This document shows positions 14,249-15,776 of a stretch of DNA of 15,776 nucleotides, in pieces (the first letter of the stretch is position 1; every line of letters starts with the position of its first letter). The stretch lies in the NCBI GenBank assembly GCA_958448635.1, contig CAUDEQ010000046.1:1-15776 (forward strand), in the 5' to 3' direction. Both the position numbers and the translations under genes were made by a program. The notes beneath the pieces are model-generated. The model saw only the letters and a program-made list of their open reading frames with translations. It made no database searches and was not told where the DNA came from. This stretch comes from an uncultured Bacillota bacterium. Lineage in GTDB: Bacteria > Bacillota > Clostridia > Peptostreptococcales > Anaerovoracaceae.

Positions 14249-15674
14249 TCTGAAAAATGCAAAGAATCCTATGCCTGAGCAGGATCCTATAGTAAGAGCC
14301 GGAAATTTCGAAGAGGTTGCCGAGGGATATACGGAGCAGATGGCGATAAACGAGGCGATGAGATGCCTCAAATGCAGAAAAAAGCCTTGCACCAAGGGAT
14401 GCCCCGTAATGGTAAGAATTCCTGAATTCATTGCAAAGGTGGCGGAAGGCGACTTTGAAGAGGCTTATCAGATCATAAGCGATACAAGTGCGCTTCCGAG
14501 AATATGCGGCAGAGTATGTCCTCAGGAAAATCAGTGCGAGGGCTTCTGTGTAAAGGGCCTCCACGGGGAGCCTGTGGCTATAGGAAGACTGGAGAGATTC
14601 GTCTCCGACTGGCACGCTGCGCGTGAAGAGGAAAAGAAGGCGGCTGCTCTGCTGGCTGAGGGCGATGAGTTTGCCGAATTTGATGAAAATGATGCTATAG
14701 AAAGCAACGGACGCAAGGTGGCTGTGGTAGGCGCAGGTCCTGCCGGCCTCACATGTGCAGGCGACCTTGCCGTAAAGGGATATGAAGTTACGGTTTTTGA
14801 GGCGCTTCACAAGCCCGGCGGAGTACTGGCATACGGCATACCTGAATTCAGACTGCCTAAGGATATAGTTGCGGCAGAGGTAAGCAAGCTGGAAAGCAGA
14901 GGCGTTAAATTCGTCAACAACGCTGTTATAGGCAAGGCTGAGACAGTGGATGAGCTTTTCGAAGACGGCTATGAAGCAGTGTTCATAGGAACGGGAGCAG
15001 GTCTGCCGTCCTTCATGAACATACCGGGTGAAAACCTGCTTGGCGTATGCTCTGCCAACGAATATCTCACACGTATCAACCTGATGAAGGGCTATCTTCC
15101 TGAGTACGACACACCTGTTCAGAAGGCAAAGCGCATTGCCGTGGTAGGCGGAGGAAATGTTGCCATGGATGCTGCAAGATGCGCCAAGAGAATGGGCGCC
15201 GAGAAGGTATACATAGTATATCGCCGTTCGATGGATGAAATCCCTGCCAGAGCCGAGGAAATACATCACGCCATAGAGGAAGGAATCGACTTCCAGCTGC
15301 TCAAGAATCCTGTGGCAGTACTGGGCGATGAGAAGGGATACGTCACAGGTCTGGAATGTGTGGAGATGGAGCTGGGCGAGCCGGATGCGTCGGGCAGAAG
15401 AAGACCTGTTCCGAAGGAAGGCTCCAACTTCGTGCTGGATGTTGACTGCGTGATCATGGCCATAGGAACCAAGCTCAACAAGCTGATCCTTGAAACCACA
15501 GAAAACCTTGAAGCCAACAGCAGAGGCGGTATAGGAACAGGCGACGATGCCGCCACAAACCGTGAAGGCGTGTTCGCAGGCGGCGATGCCGTAACGGGAG
15601 CCGCCACCGTCATACTGGCGATGGGAGCCGGCAAGACTGCAGCGGAAAGCATAGATAAATATCTGGAAGGATAG
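14241..15674 (+). CDS. nfnB: NfnB: NADPH-binding bifurcating subunit (GltD-like)
   Basis: A 477-aa flavoprotein homologous to the glutamate synthase small subunit and paired with NfnA. Eight N-terminal cysteines (C42, C45, C50, C54 and C89, C93, C99, C103) can hold two [4Fe-4S] clusters. An FAD dinucleotide fold starts at GAGPAG (164-169), an NADPH fold at GGGNVA (303-308), and the C-terminal FAD signature GGDAVTGAATV follows. No glutamate synthase large subunit is nearby, which favours the Nfn assignment. ATG 14241 has AGGAGGTG (14224-14231) 9 nt upstream; the in-frame GTG at 14229 lies inside that ribosome site. The start overlaps the end of nfnA by 8 bp, implying translational coupling. 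An acidic, charged linker (about 128-157) separates the cluster and flavin domains. Confidence 0.92.
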   Translation: MINLKNAKNPMPEQDPIVRAGNFEEVAEGYTEQMAINEAMRCLKCRKKPCTKGCPVMVRIPEFIAKVAEGDFEEAYQIISDTSALPRICGRVCPQENQCEGFCVKGLHGEPVAIGRLERFVSDWHAAREEEKKAAALLAEGDEFAEFDENDAIESNGRKVAVVGAGPAGLTCAGDLAVKGYEVTVFEALHKPGGVLAYGIPEFRLPKDIVAAEVSKLESRGVKFVNNAVIGKAETVDELFEDGYEAVFIGTGAGLPSFMNIPGENLLGVCSANEYLTRINLMKGYLPEYDTPVQKAKRIAVVGGGNVAMDAARCAKRMGAEKVYIVYRRSMDEIPARAEEIHHAIEEGIDFQLLKNPVAVLGDEKGYVTGLECVEMELGEPDASGRRRPVPKEGSNFVLDVDCVIMAIGTKLNKLILETTENLEANSRGGIGTGDDAATNREGVFAGGDAVTGAATVILAMGAGKTAAESIDKYLEG

Positions 15675-15717
15675 ATAAAAATAATTTGTGAATGATGGGA
15701 AAAAGCCGTTTCCGATA

Positions 15718-15726
15718 TGTTATGAT
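15718..15726 (+). promoter_or_regulatory. Possible extended -10 element before the last hairpin
   Basis: TGtTATGAT (TG at 15718-15719, TATGAT at 15721-15726) resembles the extended -10 elements of the other two clear promoters in this window. No -35 hexamer is found at 16-18 bp. If it is active, transcription would begin inside the hairpin that follows. Confidence 0.3.
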
Positions 15727-15729
15727 ATG

Positions 15730-15768
15730 TACCCTCTTTACTGGACACCCAGTAAGGAGGGTATTTTT
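15730..15768 (+). terminator. Strong terminator of the redox operon, overlapping a possible downstream start region
   Basis: TACCCTCTTTACTGG (15730-15744) and CCAGTAAGGAGGGTA (15749-15763) form a 15-bp stem with one G-U pair and a 4-nt loop, followed by TTTTT (15764-15768). It lies 55 bp after the nfnB stop codon. The 3' arm contains AAGGAGG, which could also be a ribosome site for an ATG at 15770. Confidence 0.85.
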
Positions 15769-15769
15769 A

Positions 15770-15776
15770 ATGCGTT
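15770..15776 (+). CDS. Possible start of a further gene, cut by the window end
   Basis: ATG at 15770 lies 9 nt after AAGGAGG (15754-15760). Only seven bases are visible, so nothing can be said about the product, and the ribosome site may simply be part of the terminator stem. Confidence 0.25.

Noticed and set aside
14157..15269. Long - strand open frame of about 370 codons opposite nfnB
   Set aside because: No ribosome site, no family features, and fully overlapped by a conserved flavoprotein gene.
14241..15674. Calling this gene gltD, the glutamate synthase small subunit
   Set aside because: No glutamate synthase large subunit is present, and it overlaps an NfnA-type partner gene, which favours NfnB.

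Overview
The window looks like chromosomal DNA from a strictly anaerobic, fermentative member of the Clostridia (Bacillota). The evidence is strong AGGAGG-type ribosome sites, sigma-A promoters with extended -10 elements (TGt + TATAAT-like), heavy use of ATA, AGA and AGG codons, pyruvate:ferredoxin oxidoreductase, and an NfnAB-type transhydrogenase. All eight complete genes are on the + strand. No tRNA, rRNA, CRISPR array or mobile element is visible.

Region 1 (1-3868) holds two adjacent, closely related Na+/phosphate cotransporters, each with a C-terminal PhoU-like domain. The first has its own terminator, preceded by a 13-bp tandem repeat. The second is preceded by two clusters of TTAACA-like hexamers at exact 11-bp spacing, the signature of a PhoP/PhoB operator. 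The last hexamer of the upstream cluster sits at the -35 position of a candidate promoter.

Region 2 (3869-8258) starts with a very good promoter and a structured leader of about 190 nt. It continues with an OmpR-family response regulator (PhoP/PhoB-like), a PhoR-like histidine kinase with almost no extracellular or PAS sensor region, and a CPA2 cation:proton antiporter with two C-terminal TrkA_C-like domains. The three are tightly spaced and end at a nested hairpin terminator. The Pho boxes on the neighbouring transporter and the kinase/regulator pair together suggest a local phosphate-response module; the antiporter is an unexpected third cistron.

Region 3 (8259-15776) is a redox operon: a soluble, 48-cysteine, RnfB-like polyferredoxin, then PFOR (nifJ), then nfnA and nfnB. 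Its promoter is followed by a leader hairpin with a T-run, and the operon ends at a 15-bp stem terminator. PFOR makes low-potential electrons from pyruvate, and NfnAB couples reduced ferredoxin and NADH to NADPH formation. The polyferredoxin, which has an exact internal duplication of the RnfB cluster module and no membrane anchor, is the least described element here. It could act as a dedicated electron reservoir or wire between the two enzymes. A possible new gene start with its own ribosome site lies in the last few bases.
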